The translations under genes were made by a program, and so were the position numbers. A stretch of 64,000 nucleotides of DNA from Euglena gracilis (lineage: Eukaryota > Euglenida > Euglenophyceae > Euglenales): NCBI GenBank assembly GCA_039621445.1, contig CP154955.1, positions 6,252,785-6,316,784 on the forward strand, in the 5' to 3' direction. The notes beneath the pieces were generated by a model. It saw only the letters and a program-made list of their open reading frames with translations. It was not told the origin of the DNA and made no database searches. Shown one piece after another: positions 54,423 to 63,584 of this stretch; the first letter of the stretch is position 1; the number at the start of each line of letters is the position of its first letter.

Positions 54423-54530
54423 TTAAAAACGTTTTCAGAGCCCGCCAAATGCCTGCCCTGAAATTCGTGGTCATGATTCACGCAAGGGGTCAAAAACGGC
54501 AATTTGTGAAATTTGGACCCAAAAAACGGC

Positions 54531-54740
54531 GCCCTCACTGAAAACGTGCCTGAACCCGGATGCCCTCACTGAAAACGTGTCATTGACACAAATGCCCTCA
54601 CTGAAAACGTGCCTGAACCCGGATGCCTTCACTGAAAACGTGTCATTGACCCGAATGCCCTCACTGAAAACGTGCCTGAACCCGGATGCCTTCACTGAAA
54701 ACGTGTCATTGACCCGAATGCCCTCACTGAAAACGTGTCA
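54531..54740. repeat. F1 left 31-32 bp tandem array
   Basis: Alternating half units TGCCCTCACTGAAAACGTG-CCTGAACCCGGA and TGCCTTCACTGAAAACGTG-TCATTGACACAAA. The array is open in the frame of the downstream PHD gene, which may be chance. Confidence 0.95.
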
Positions 54741-54743
54741 CCC

Positions 54744-54774
<31 letters not shown>

Positions 54775-54789
54775 CGCAGCCCTGCCAAT

Positions 54790-55842
54790 ATGGCCAAACG
54801 CACGGCAAACTTTGTGAATGGTCTTTTGCCACCTCCCCCTAGGACGGAACTGTTCCTGGCTGCTCTCGCGGTATACCAGCAAGATGCCAAGAAGCCGAAG
54901 GTTGACCCCCTTCATGGCACCTTGCTGGCACAGGGCAACACAAAGAAAAAGTCCGGCTCCGTGGGTGCAGAGCTTGCTGGTGTTGCCAACTGTTTGGAGT
55001 TCGCCAAACTGTGTCAACATCGGCAAGCCTCTTATCCTGAGCTGGATGATTTCTTTGTTGCCTGGACGGGATGGGAGCTGTGTTGTACGTTTCAATTTTC
55101 CGTACTTATCCCTGTTAATGAACTCTCAGGGCGCCTTTGAAGCAGGACGCAAATGAGCAACTCTCAACTCCCGACGTGAAGAAAGAGGCTGAATCCATCG
55201 GGTACTAAACTCATGTTTTTTCACTGTTCCTCTGTCATGCACCACAGACTGATGACCGAGGAGGAGTTCTTTGCACCGCATGTGCCCGAACACACGCCAT
55301 TTACCAGGTATTTACAAAGAAAACCACTCAAATTTTACGGTCACCACTTCCACAGTGAGCACATGATCGCCATCAACGTTGACGAAGACTACGTCGACCT
55401 CACCCAACCATCGGCCGCCTGCCCGCCGTCCGTCACCCTGAAAACCGAGGAGGACGACGACGGCGCAGCTACGGCGCGGAACGTTGCACGGTGGTCAACT
55501 TGGGCAAATTTTTGCGCCCCACCAAGTGACGAACACGCGGTCGAAAATCAGGACCTGACCAGTGTTCCGTCTGTCTTTCCCACCGCCGAGCAACGTTCCG
55601 CTCCTGCGGTCAGCTCTGTCTCCTCTGACCAACCCCCTGTGCCTCGTGCCGTGTCCCGACTGCCTATAAAACAGGAGAAATGTGGTTTTTGTGGTGTTGC
55701 CATTCCGAAAAATCCAAATTGTGTGGAGCTGAACAAAGTTGTCTGTGACGCCTGCGGTTTGGCATATCATTTTCATTGCCAAGATTTGCGGCGGCCACCA
55801 AAGTATGGCTCTTTTCTGTGCAAAGCCTGTCGTGTGCCGTGA
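54790..55842 (+). CDS. PHD-finger protein carried by F1 (intact copy)
   Basis: Predicted exons 54790-55079, 55130-55201, 55248-55307 and 55356-55842 (stop TGA 55840-55842). They total 909 nt, 302 residues, and phases match. The three introns are 50, 46 and 48 nt; the last is a multiple of three and could be retained. Residues 1-97 (MAKRTANFVNGLLPPPP to FFVAWTGWEL) form a helical N-terminal domain I do not recognise. The middle is acidic and Ser/Pro-rich (TEEDDDGAATA). The C-terminus is a C4HC3 PHD finger: CGFC, then CDAC, HFHC and CKAC, with spacing C-x2-C-x17-C-x2-C-x4-H-x2-C-x13-C-x2-C. PHD fingers usually bind histone H3 tails or other proteins. There is no nuclease or transposase motif, so it may be captured cargo or an accessory chromatin factor. 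A T-rich tract and CGCAG just before the ATG look like a splice acceptor, so an upstream leader exon is possible. Confidence 0.8.
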
Positions 55843-56284
55843 GTTTCGCCCCTTCCCTGCCGTCCGTTCTGCCGTCGTCTGTTCCAAGGCAAACTAGCCT
55901 TCTCGTTGTCATCCTTCGTGTTGTAGAGTGCCACCCGAACCGCCTCACCCGTTGAGGACCACACGGCCTCTCAACCGCACACCGATTTTTCATGATTGCG
56001 ATTTTCGTTTTTTGCGGGGGGTTGACACAGATGCCCTCACTGAAAACGTGCCTGAACCCGGATGCCTTCACTGAAAACGTGTCATTGACCCGAATGCCCT
56101 CACTGAAAACGTGCCTGAACCCGGATGCCTTCACTGAAAACGTGTCATTGACACAAATGCCCTCATTGAAAACGTGTTCATGACCACGAATTTCAGGGCA
56201 GGCATTGGCGGGCTGAACACGTTTTTAAAACCATTGTAGGGGTCCATTTGCACAAAATCCAAACACAAAACTTCATTGCTCACT

Positions 56285-56545
56285 GTTGCCATGCGCGCAT
56301 ATGTAATGCCACGCGCACCGTAAACAAAACAGTCCTAAGGCGCCTTCGGCGCCCTTGGTCGTCTAGCGGGGGGGGGGGGGGCGCGCCCCCCCCCCCGCAC
56401 CCCCCCCCTCCAATAACAAAACCCCTTCCGGGGGGGGGGGGTAACCAACCCATGGGGCATCCAAATTTTTTTGGGCTTTGGCACCAAACGAAAGTGGCCA
56501 CTTTGAGGGGGTAAAGCAAATTTGACAAAAAAATTTGGCCACTCT
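56285..56545. repeat. Dispersed unit (third copy) and a piece of the GGCGCC array unit
   Basis: 56285-56440 repeats the 52195-52350 unit. 56462-56545 has GGGCTTTGGCACCAAACG, AAAGTGGCCACTTTG and GCAAATTTGAC, a diverged unit of the 36.9 kb array. Confidence 0.7.
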
Positions 56546-56754
56546 GGGGGGGGGGGTGAGGGTAATGCCCCCCCCCCCCCCCCCCCCCCCCGCTGCCGCC
56601 CACCCCGCCCCCCCCCCCCCTGGACCCCCGTACCGCCCTCTTGACAAAGTAACGTAGGCATTGTCTGATTTCGTGCAAGATCCTAAAAGCAGAAAAAGGA
56701 ATTTTTGATATAAAATTTCATGTTTTTCTCTGAGGGAAAATTTTCCTTCACAGG

Positions 56755-57045
56755 GGGGGGGGGCTTAAAAACCTTCTGAGGGGGGGGGTGGTCGAATTAT
56801 TGGTGGTCGCTAGCGACCGGTCGCTCCGACCACCAACGGTCGCCAGCGACCGGTCGCCAGAATTCGGTCGCTAGCGACCATGGTTGCTAGCGACCGGTCG
56901 CTAGCGACCACCAAAAGTTCCATGGCCAATTTTCCGCTCGGAGCCGACCACTGGAGGTCGGGCCGACCTGGTCGGCCCGACCTCCAATCAACCGCATTAC
57001 CCCCCCCTTTTTTTATATTTAACCCCCCCCCTCAAAATTTGATTC
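56755..57045. repeat. Double GTCGCTAGCGAC / GGTCGG unit
   Basis: G tract, CTTAAAAACC, G tract, repeated GGTCGCTAGCGACCGGTCGC, then CCGCTCGGAGCCGACC, GGTCGGGCCGACCTGG and CCGCATTACCCCCCC, ending at ATATTTAACC and a C tract. Two units joined at their GGAGCC ends. Confidence 0.75.
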
Positions 57046-57124
57046 TCTTAATTTGGCTGAAAATGCATAAAAACGCGACCTCCAAACTGGCAAAAAAACG
57101 TCCCATTTTTGAAAAAAAATTGAT

Positions 57125-57995
57125 CAGAGTTAGGGTTAGGGATAGGTTTAGTGTTACGGTTATGGTTAGGGTTAGGGATACAGTTAGGGTTAGAGTTAGG
57201 GTTAGAGTTCGGGCCAGGGATATGGTTTGAGTTTGGGTTGGGGAACGGTTAGGGTTAGGGATACAGTTAGGGTTACGGTTATGGATACAGATAGGGTTCG
57301 GGTTAGGGTTAGAGTTAGGGTTAGGGATACGGTCAGTGTTAGGGTCAGAGTTAGGGTTAGGGATACGGCTAGGGTTTCGGTTGGGGTAAAGGTTAGGGTT
57401 AGGATAGAGTTAGAGTTAGGGTTAGGGATACGGTTGGGGCTGGGGATTAGGGTTAGGGTTAGGGATACGGTTAGTATGACGGTTATTGTTAGGGTTTGGG
57501 ATACGGTTAGGGTTAGAGTTATGGTCAGAGTTAGGGTTAGAGTTAGGGTTAGAGTTCGGGCCAGGGATGCAGTTTGAGTTTGGGTTGGGGATACGGTTAG
57601 GGTTAGGGCTAGGGTTAGAGTTAGGGTTAGGGATACGGTTAGGGTTTCGGTTAGGGTTACGGTTAGGGTTACGGTTAGGGTTAGGGATAGGGTTAGGGAT
57701 ATGGTTAGGGCTTCAGTTAGGGTTAGAGTTAGGGTTACGGTCAGGGATTCGGTTAGGGTTAGAGTTAGGGATACGGTTAGGGTTAGGGACAGGGTTAGAG
57801 TTAGGGTTAGGGATGCGGTTAGGGCTGGGGATTAGGGTTAGGGTTAGGGATACGGTTAGTGTTACGGTTATTGTTAGGTTTGGGATACGATTAGGGTTAG
57901 AGTTCGGGCCAGGGATATGGTTTGAGTTTGGGTTGGGGATACGGTTAGGGTTAGGGATACAGTTAGGGTTAGGGTTAGGGATGCGGTTAGGGTCA
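57125..57995. repeat. Telomere-like degenerate TTAGGG array
   Basis: About 870 bp of GTTAGGGTTAGGGATACG, AGTTAGGG, TTCGGG and TTACGG variants in one orientation. The open frames through it (Val-Arg or Leu-Gly runs) are repeat translations. Perfect TTAGGG runs are short, so this is an old or diverged interstitial array. Confidence 0.9.
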
Positions 57996-58009
57996 ATGCA
58001 CACACACAA

Positions 58010-58430
58010 AGATTTTGTTGGGGTGTGCTACAAAGTTAGCACAAAGGGCGTTTGTTGGGGGGCGCGTTTTGACCATCTTTGCCTTGCACACACAAAAGGG
58101 TTTTGTTAGGGTGCGCGTTTTGGCCACCGTTGCCTTGCGCACACAAGGGGATATTGTTATTTTGGGCGGGGGGGGGTCCGGGGGGGCGGCAGCGCCCCCG
58201 GAGGAGGCCGTAGGCCGACTAAGTTAGCACAAAGGGAGTTTGTTGGGGGGGCGCGTTTTGGCCATCCTTGTCTTGCACACACAAAAGGAATTTGTTGGGG
58301 TGCGCGTTTTGGCCACCGTTGCCTTGCACACACAAGGGGATATTGTTATTTTGGGCGGGGGGGGCCCGGGAGGGGCGGCAGCCCCCCCCGGAGGAGACCG
58401 CAGCCTGACTAAGTTCATTAGGGAGCGCAT
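58010..58430. repeat. CACACAA dispersed unit, tandem copies
   Basis: Two full units of about 195 bp (GTTAGCACAAAGGG, GGGTGCGCGTTTTGGCCACC, TTGCACACACAAGGGGATAT, GGAGGAGGCCGTAGGCCGAC) and a shorter one at the start. Confidence 0.85.
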
Positions 58431-58566
58431 TATGGCAATCCTTTTTCTCCTTCTTTTTTTTAATACGGGACGTTTTTTTGCCAGTTTCAAGCTCATTCCA
58501 ATGTGTTCCCGTGCATTTTGAGTCAAATTTTATTGAATACTGAATCAAGTTTTCGGGTTAAATTTC

Positions 58567-59540
58567 TATACACAAATTGTGGCTGAGCCCAGATTTCAGC
58601 CTGAAAACGTGTTCAGCCAGGGGGCCCCCGAAGGTTGCCAACTGTTTGGAGTTCGCCAAACTGTGTCAACATCGGCAAGCCTCTTATCCTGAGCTGGATG
58701 CTTTCTTTGTTGCCTGGACGGGATGGGAGCTGGAACCCAGCCTGTTCTGACGAGGAGTTCCTCGCACCGCATGTTCCTGAGATAACCCCATTTTCCAGGT
58801 CTGTAAAAAAACCACACTGAAATTTCATGGTCACCGAAAAATTTCATGGTGACTGATGTTCCGTCTGTGTTTCCCACAGTCGAGCAACGTTCCGCTCCTG
58901 CGGTCAGCAGCTCCGTTCCCTCCCCTGACCAACCCCCTGTCCCTCGTGCTGTGTCCCGACTGCCTATAAAACAGCAGAAATGTGGTTTTTGTGGTGTTCC
59001 CATTCCCAATAATCATCCCATTCCCTGGAGCGCGAATCCCATTCCCAAAAATCCAAATTGTGTGGAGCTGAACAAAGTTGTCTGTGACGCCTGCGGTTTG
59101 GCATATCATTTTCATTGCCAAGATTTGCGGCGGCCACCAAAGTATGGCTCTTTTTTGTGTAAAGCGTGTCGTGTTCCGTGATGTCCGCCACTCCGTCTCG
59201 TTGTGCTCCAAGGCAACCTAGCCTTCTGTCGTGTTGTAGAGTGCCCCCGACCCGCCTCACTCGTTGAAGACCACCCGGCCTCGCAACCGCCCGCCGATTT
59301 TCCATGACAGCGTTTTTTTGCTTTTTACTCAGGGTTGCCACAGATGCCCTCATTGAGAACGTGCCTGAACACAGATGCCTTAATCGAAAACGTGTCATTG
59401 CCACAGATGCCCTCATTGAAAATGTGCCTAACCACAGATGCCTTCATTGAAAACGTGTCATTGCCACAGATGCCCTCATTGAAAACGTGTTCATGACCAC
59501 GAATTTCAGGGCAGGCATTTGGCGGGCTGAACACGTTTTT
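58567..59540 (+). mobile_element. Hairpin-headed element F1, copy C, internally deleted
   Basis: Begins TATACACAAATTG after TTTC (58566). Only the first palindrome arm remains; it joins the PHD exon at 58632. The right end GCTGAACACGTTTTT stops at 59540. The flanks (58490-58566 and 59541-59677) align with the uninterrupted stretch 60601-60840, giving an empty site TTTC^AAAAAA with no duplication. Confidence 0.85.
58632..59181 (+). pseudogene. PHD-finger gene of F1 copy C, 5' truncated
   Basis: Starts within exon 1 (VANCLEFAKLCQHRQASYPE), lacks the ATG and most of the middle, then keeps the PHD finger and stop: KCGFCGVPIP, CDACGLAYHFHC and FLCKACRVP. A small insertion (CATCCCATTCCCTGGAGCG) lengthens the loop after the first Cys pair. 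All eight zinc ligands are present, but the 5' deletion makes expression of the full protein unlikely. Confidence 0.8.
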
Positions 59541-59785
59541 AAAAGGGGGGGGGGTAATGCGGTTACCCGACGTCCAATGGTCGATAGGCCATAGCCAATG
59601 GTCGGCCCGACCTAGGTCGGCCCGACCATGGTCTGTACGACCTCCGGGATCGTTATAGCCAATTATCCGCACGGAGCCCGGGGGGGGGGGGTAGGGTGGG
59701 TTGGTCCGGCCGAGCCCCCCCCGGGGGGGGGGTCCCCTTGGAGGGGGGTGGGATATACTTTTCGGCGCCGCAGGTGCCGAAAAAA
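59541..59785. repeat. GGTCGG unit followed by a GGCGCC-ended element
   Basis: 59541-59677 is the right half of the unit split by F1 copy C (TAATGCGGTTACCCG to ATCCGCACGGAGCC). 59680-59785 has TAGGGTGGGTTGGTCCGG, G/C tracts and GGGATATACTTTTCGGCGCC, shared with 11530-11620 (inverse) and 62870-62985. Confidence 0.7.
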
Positions 59786-59789
59786 CTTA

Positions 59790-60085
59790 GGGTTAGGGAT
59801 ACGGTTGGGGCTGGGGATTAGGGTTAGGGTTAGGGATACGGTTAGTGTTACGGTTATTGTTAGGGTTTGGGATACGGTTAGGGTTAGAGTTCGGGCCAGG
59901 GATACGGTTTGAGTTTGGGTTGGAGATACGGTTAGGGTTAGAGATGCAGTTAGGGTTAGGGTTAGGGATACGGATAGGGTTCGGGTTAGGGTTAGAGTTA
60001 GGGTCAGGGCTAGGGTTAGAGTTAGGGTTAGGATACGGTTAAGGCTGGGGATTAGGGTTAGGGTTAGGGATACGGTTAGGGTTAA
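59790..60085. repeat. Telomere-like array 2
   Basis: TTAGGGTTAGGGATACGGTT variants in the same orientation as 57125-57995, including the same GGGGCTGGGGATTAGGG phrase. Confidence 0.9.
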
Positions 60086-60257
60086 TGCACATAGAAAGAT
60101 TTTGTTAGGGTGCGCGACTAAGTTAGCACAAAGGGAGTTTGTTGAAGAAGGTCCTAATTCAAGAATTTGTCACCAGAATACTTTGTTTCTGTCGATGGCA
60201 AAGGAAATGAACACATTGCCTGAAGCTTGAAATATTGAGTTTCTGTGTCTATGCCAG

Positions 60258-60397
60258 GGAAGTCGAAGTGGAAACGAGTTGGTTCAAGTCGAAAGACCCT
60301 GGTGCGAGAGGAAAGTGTGTGATTGGGATTATGAGCAATGTGTGTACATTTTCAATGGCCCACACTGTGCGCGGGGCCTAGAAGAATTTGCTGAAAG
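60258..60397 (+). CDS. Isolated exon-like segment, probably captured
   Basis: Bounded by ATGCCAG before and GTCAGG after; 46 codons plus two bases. It encodes NELVQVERPWCERKVCDWD and CVYIFNGPHCARGLEEFAE. The Cys/Trp-rich coding-like text is an island between a CACACAA unit and a telomere-like array. No family is recognised. Confidence 0.4.
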
Positions 60398-60429
60398 GTC
60401 AGGATTAAAGCTGTTGCGTTTGTTACGGT

Positions 60430-60555
60430 GCGCGTTTTGTCCACCCTTGCCTTGCACACACAAGGGGATATTGTTATTTTGGGCGGGGGGGGGGGCGGGG
60501 GGGGGGCGGGAGCCCCCCCCCCCCCCCCGGAGGAGGCCGTTGGCCGACTAAGTTC
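60430..60555. repeat. CACACAA dispersed unit
   Basis: CCTTGCCTTGCACACACAAG, GGGGATATTGTTATTTTGGG, G/C tracts and GGAGGAGGCCGTTGGCCGAC. Confidence 0.8.
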
Positions 60556-60669
60556 ATTAGGGACTCTTTCTTTAACATGGGACGTTTTTTTTTTGCCAGT
60601 TTCAAGCTCATTCCAATGTTTTTCCGTGCGTTTTGAGTCAAATTTTACTGAATACTGATTCAAGTTTCC

Positions 60670-60840
60670 GGGGGGGGGGCTTAAATTTCAAAAAAGGGGG
60701 GGGGGCAAGGCGGATGATTGGAGGTCGGGCCGACCAGGTCGGCCCGGCCTCCAATGGTCGATAGGCCACAGCCAACGGCTGGCCCGACCTAGGTCGGTAC
60801 GACCTCCGGGATCGTCATAGCCAATCATCCGCACGGAGCC
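60670..60840. repeat. Complete GGTCGG-palindrome unit; empty site for F1 copy C
   Basis: G tract, CTTAAATTTCAAAAAA, G tract, AAGGCGGATGATTGGAGG, AGGTCGGGCCGACCAGGTC, ending CAATCATCCGCACGGAGCC. It aligns with the split unit around F1 copy C. Confidence 0.85.
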
Positions 60841-60882
60841 TCAAAAATTGAAATTTTTCTAAGCCAGTTAATGAAGGAGTAG

Positions 60883-61015
60883 GGTTAGGGTCAGGGTTGG
60901 GGTTAGGTTTAGGGTTAGGGTTTCGGGTTAGGGTTAGGTATGGGGTTAGGGTTTCGGGTTAGGGTTGGGGTTAGGGTTCGGGTTACGTTTAAGGTTAGGG
61001 TTAGGTGTCTGATTG
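60883..61015. repeat. Telomere-like array 3
   Basis: Starts TTAATGAAGGAGTAGGGTTA, then TTAGGGT and TTCGGGTTAGGG variants. TTAATGAA..AGGG also occurs in every satellite unit. Confidence 0.9.
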
Positions 61016-61039
61016 TGCATGCTCACAAAACGGTCCGAC

Positions 61040-61135
61040 ACCGAAGGGACTTTGTTATTTGAGGCGGGGGGGTGAGGGGGGGCGGTAGCCCCCCCCCCCG
61101 CTGGACGACCAAGGGCGCTGAAGGCGCCCTCCGAC
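61040..61135. repeat. Dispersed unit, inverted copy
   Basis: GAAGGGACTTTGTTATTTGA, G/C tracts, GCTGGACGACCAAGGGCGC; reverse of 52195-52350. Confidence 0.7.
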
Positions 61136-61151
61136 AATGGGCATTGGTGTA

Positions 61152-62101
61152 GAAACCGTGTATGGAGACTCTAGTATAATGCCCGAACCAGCGTCCAGGA
61201 CGCCGGGTCGGGCGGGAAATTTTCTGCCCGAACCGGCGTCCTGGACGCCGGTTCGGGCGTGAAACCGGCGTCTGGGAGACTCAAAATAAAAAAGTGCCAA
61301 AAAGTGTCCAAAAGGGTTTGTAGACAGGTGGCAATCATATTTGAGTAGTTTTTGGGTGGTCTTGGGCCAAAAATTGGGGTTTTTTGAGCAACAATTTCCT
61401 TTTGGCCAATTTTGGAGAATTTCTGAAATAGAATACCACGCAGCATGGAAGAAATCTAAGGCCATCTGCTGAAAGCCCTTGAGAAGAGCTTTCGATCGAT
61501 GGGCAATATGGCAGCTGAAAAGTGCAATTTCAGATATGCAAATGGGGTCCGAAAAATGCGGAAAAATGCGATCGCTGATTTTGAGAGCGCTTTGCAATCT
61601 GGCTGAGTTCTGTGGGTACCAAGCGAAAGGTGTTGGCGAGACCTTTCGTTTGATATGCAATATGCAACCTGAGCTGTGGGATTTGACAAATTAGGATGTC
61701 AAATTTTGGAAGACACGATCGCTGAAAACAAGCGCTGCGTGCATTATGGCCGAATCCTGTGGCCATCTGTCGAAAGTCCTTGAGAAGAGCTTTCGATTGA
61801 TGGGTAACATGGCTTCCTCAGTGTGGAATCTGCCATTATTGACTGGCGGCCCATTTGGGCCAAAGTCGCCCAAAACAGCCCCAAACATGGGTGTTTTGGG
61901 CGAAATTGGCCGTGATTCCCTAGCCGCCGGTTCGGGCGTGAAACCAGAGTCCCCAATACACGGTTTCAAAAACTGTGTCCCAAACGCCGGTTCGGGCGTG
62001 AAACCTGTGCCTAGAACGCCGGTTCGGGCTACCGCCCGAACCGGCGTCCTAGGCACAGGTTTCACGCCCGAACCAGCGTTTGGGACACAGTTCTCGATAT
62101 A
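61152..62101 (-). mobile_element. Hairpin-headed element F3-d, full length
   Basis: Minus sense: TATATCGAG start at 62101 after AGTTTC, palindrome 62092-61971, CACGGTTTC end at 61152 before TACACC. Length 950. It is uninterrupted, so it shows the empty sites for the long-TIR insertion (GGCTTCCTC at 61811-61819) and for F2 (GGTTTC^AAAAACTG at 61966). Confidence 0.9.
61430..61830. repeat. Three tandem hairpin modules in F3
   Basis: Reading the minus strand: module 1 has TTACCCATCAATCGAAAGCT with a CTTTCG partner, module 2 has ACGAAAGGTCTCGCC with ACCTTTCG, module 3 has TTGCCCATCGATCGAAAGCT. Each is about 125 bp. Modules 1 and 2 share TTTTCAGCGATCG. Diverged relatives are in F4 (32460-32570, 33259-33370). 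Confidence 0.65.
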
Positions 62102-62109
62102 GAAACTGG

Positions 62110-62860
62110 GGGGGCAGGGGGGCAGCCACCACCCCCCGAGATTTTTTCGTCCCCCCGAGTATTTTTTGACTCAAAATTTTTTTGCCCCCCCCCCCCGCCG
62201 AAGAAAGTTACCCTCGAAATTTTTTTTGCACTTTGTGGAAAAATTCTTTCAGATTAAGGACCCAACTTTTCATTGAACTTTTGGGTGTTTTTGTTGTTGG
62301 ACATCGCTACTGTCTTGCCGCCCTTCGGGCGGCCAAACGAGCCCAAAACTCATGGCCGGAGGGGAAAAAGTCTTCCTTTATCCAAACTGAAGTTGTTGTT
62401 TGTGAATATCTCCACTCCCGTCTCGCCGCCCTTTGGGTGGCAACAGGAAACACATGTATCTTGCCTTGGCTTCTAATGCTTAATTTTTAAAAAGAGCAAA
62501 CCATTTCTGTTGACAAATTTGGCTCTTTTGGGGGAACGTTCTTGGGAAATTTCATTACCGTCCAGCCGCCCTTCGGGTGGCAATATATTTTTTTGTTCCA
62601 TACAAAATGGAGGGCTCTTTTTTCGCATTTTGCACTCGTTTGAAATCCCAAAACACAAAAGGCAACACCGTCTTGCCGCCCGTTGGCAGCTTGAAAGCTT
62701 TCAAATTATGATGGTGTCAAAATCTCAAATTGGCATGATGTCAAAAAATTGCCACAATTTTTTTTGTTACGTTCAATGCCTTCTTTCAAAAAAGTGCTAC
62801 CGTCTTGCCGCCCGGGCAGCAAAAAGAAAACAACACATACAAACAACATTGGTAACAGGG
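62110..62860. repeat. Region with periodic CCGTCTTGCCGCCC hairpin tags
   Basis: CCGTCTTGCCGCCC or close variants with a GGGCGGC partner occur near 62310, 62416, 62550, 62670 and 62800, about 110-130 bases apart. Intervening DNA is mixed. No gene is recognised. Confidence 0.6.
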
Positions 62861-62869
62861 GTTTTTTCA

Positions 62870-62985
62870 GTCGTGGAGGGGGGGGTGGTAGGGTGAGTGG
62901 GTCCCGCCGAGCCCCCCCCCCCCCCCGGGGTCACCCCAGAGGGGGAGTGGGATATACTTTTCGGCGCCTTTGTCGCTGAAAATTT
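62870..62985. repeat. GGCGCC-ended dispersed element
   Basis: GGTAGGGTGAGTGGGTCCCG, CCGAGCCCC, G/C tracts, GGGATATACTTTTCGGCGCC. Related to 59680-59785. Confidence 0.75.
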
Positions 62986-63151
62986 TTGAAAAAGTGCTAT
63001 TTTGGAATTTTTCTGTTTATGGACGGTGCTAACTTCGCTTCTGGCCCAGGATCTCACCCCCCCAAGAAAAAATTGTTTCTACACCGCTGACAATGGGTGT
63101 CTGATTGTCTTGTCTTCGGCGCCTCGCTCGGGTCCCCCCATGTTTTTAACC

Positions 63152-63510
63152 CTACCTCCCCCCCCCTTGTCGTTGACACGGCGTGTCGTTGACACACCCC
63201 CCGTGTCAACGACACTTTCCTGGAACATATTTTTTTCTTTTGCATTGGCCACAGTTTCTGACAAATTTCAGCCAGGACATTTCAAAAATGTGTCGAATCT
63301 TCTTTCCAGCCATGGCTTCGAATGTCATCCCCATTCGCACCGGCCACAATGTGGCGGACATGCATTCACGGGGTTATACATTGTTGCTGGCGCAGTCGAT
63401 TTTTTTATGGTACTGTGTCGTTGACACGGCGTGTCGTTGACACACCCCCCGTGTCAACGACACTTTCCCGGAACATTGGCGTGTCAACGACAAGGGGGGG
63501 GGGGAGGTAG
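63152..63510. mobile_element. GTCGTTGACA inverted-repeat element, short copy
   Basis: 359 bp. Ends CTACCTCCCC and GGGGAGGTAG, each followed by TTGTCGTTGACACGGCGTGT-type clusters in opposite sense. The centre matches 14195-14789 but lacks its extra 240 bp. No clear target duplication. Confidence 0.85.
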
Positions 63511-63584
63511 TTGGGCGGCTCTTTGCGGCAGCTGGTGCCTTGTAGGGGCCAATTCATCACGTTTCTGACCAGCCGGCTGTAGTG

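Larger units (their letters stand above)
54305..56226 (+). mobile_element. Hairpin-headed element F1, copy B, most complete
   Basis: Starts TATACACAAATTG at 54305 directly after the TTTC end of F3-c. Palindrome 54310-54422; left inverted repeat 54423-54476 (TTAAAAACGTTTTCAG, CCTGCCCTGAAATTCGTGG); right partner 56178-56226 ending GAACACGTTTTT before AAAACCATTG. CACTGAAAACGTG arrays lie at 54531-54740 and 56031-56172. The cargo is the PHD-finger gene. Length 1922. Confidence 0.9.

Noticed and set aside
54577-54789. Upstream in-frame extension of the PHD gene through the 31-bp repeats
   Set aside because: The frame is open but the text is repeat plus a poly-T/C tract resembling a splice acceptor, and copies differ there; the ATG at 54790 is preferred, though not proven.
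57227-58109. Long frames rich in Val-Arg or Leu-Gly
   Set aside because: They arise from the TTAGGG-like array, which lacks stops in several frames.
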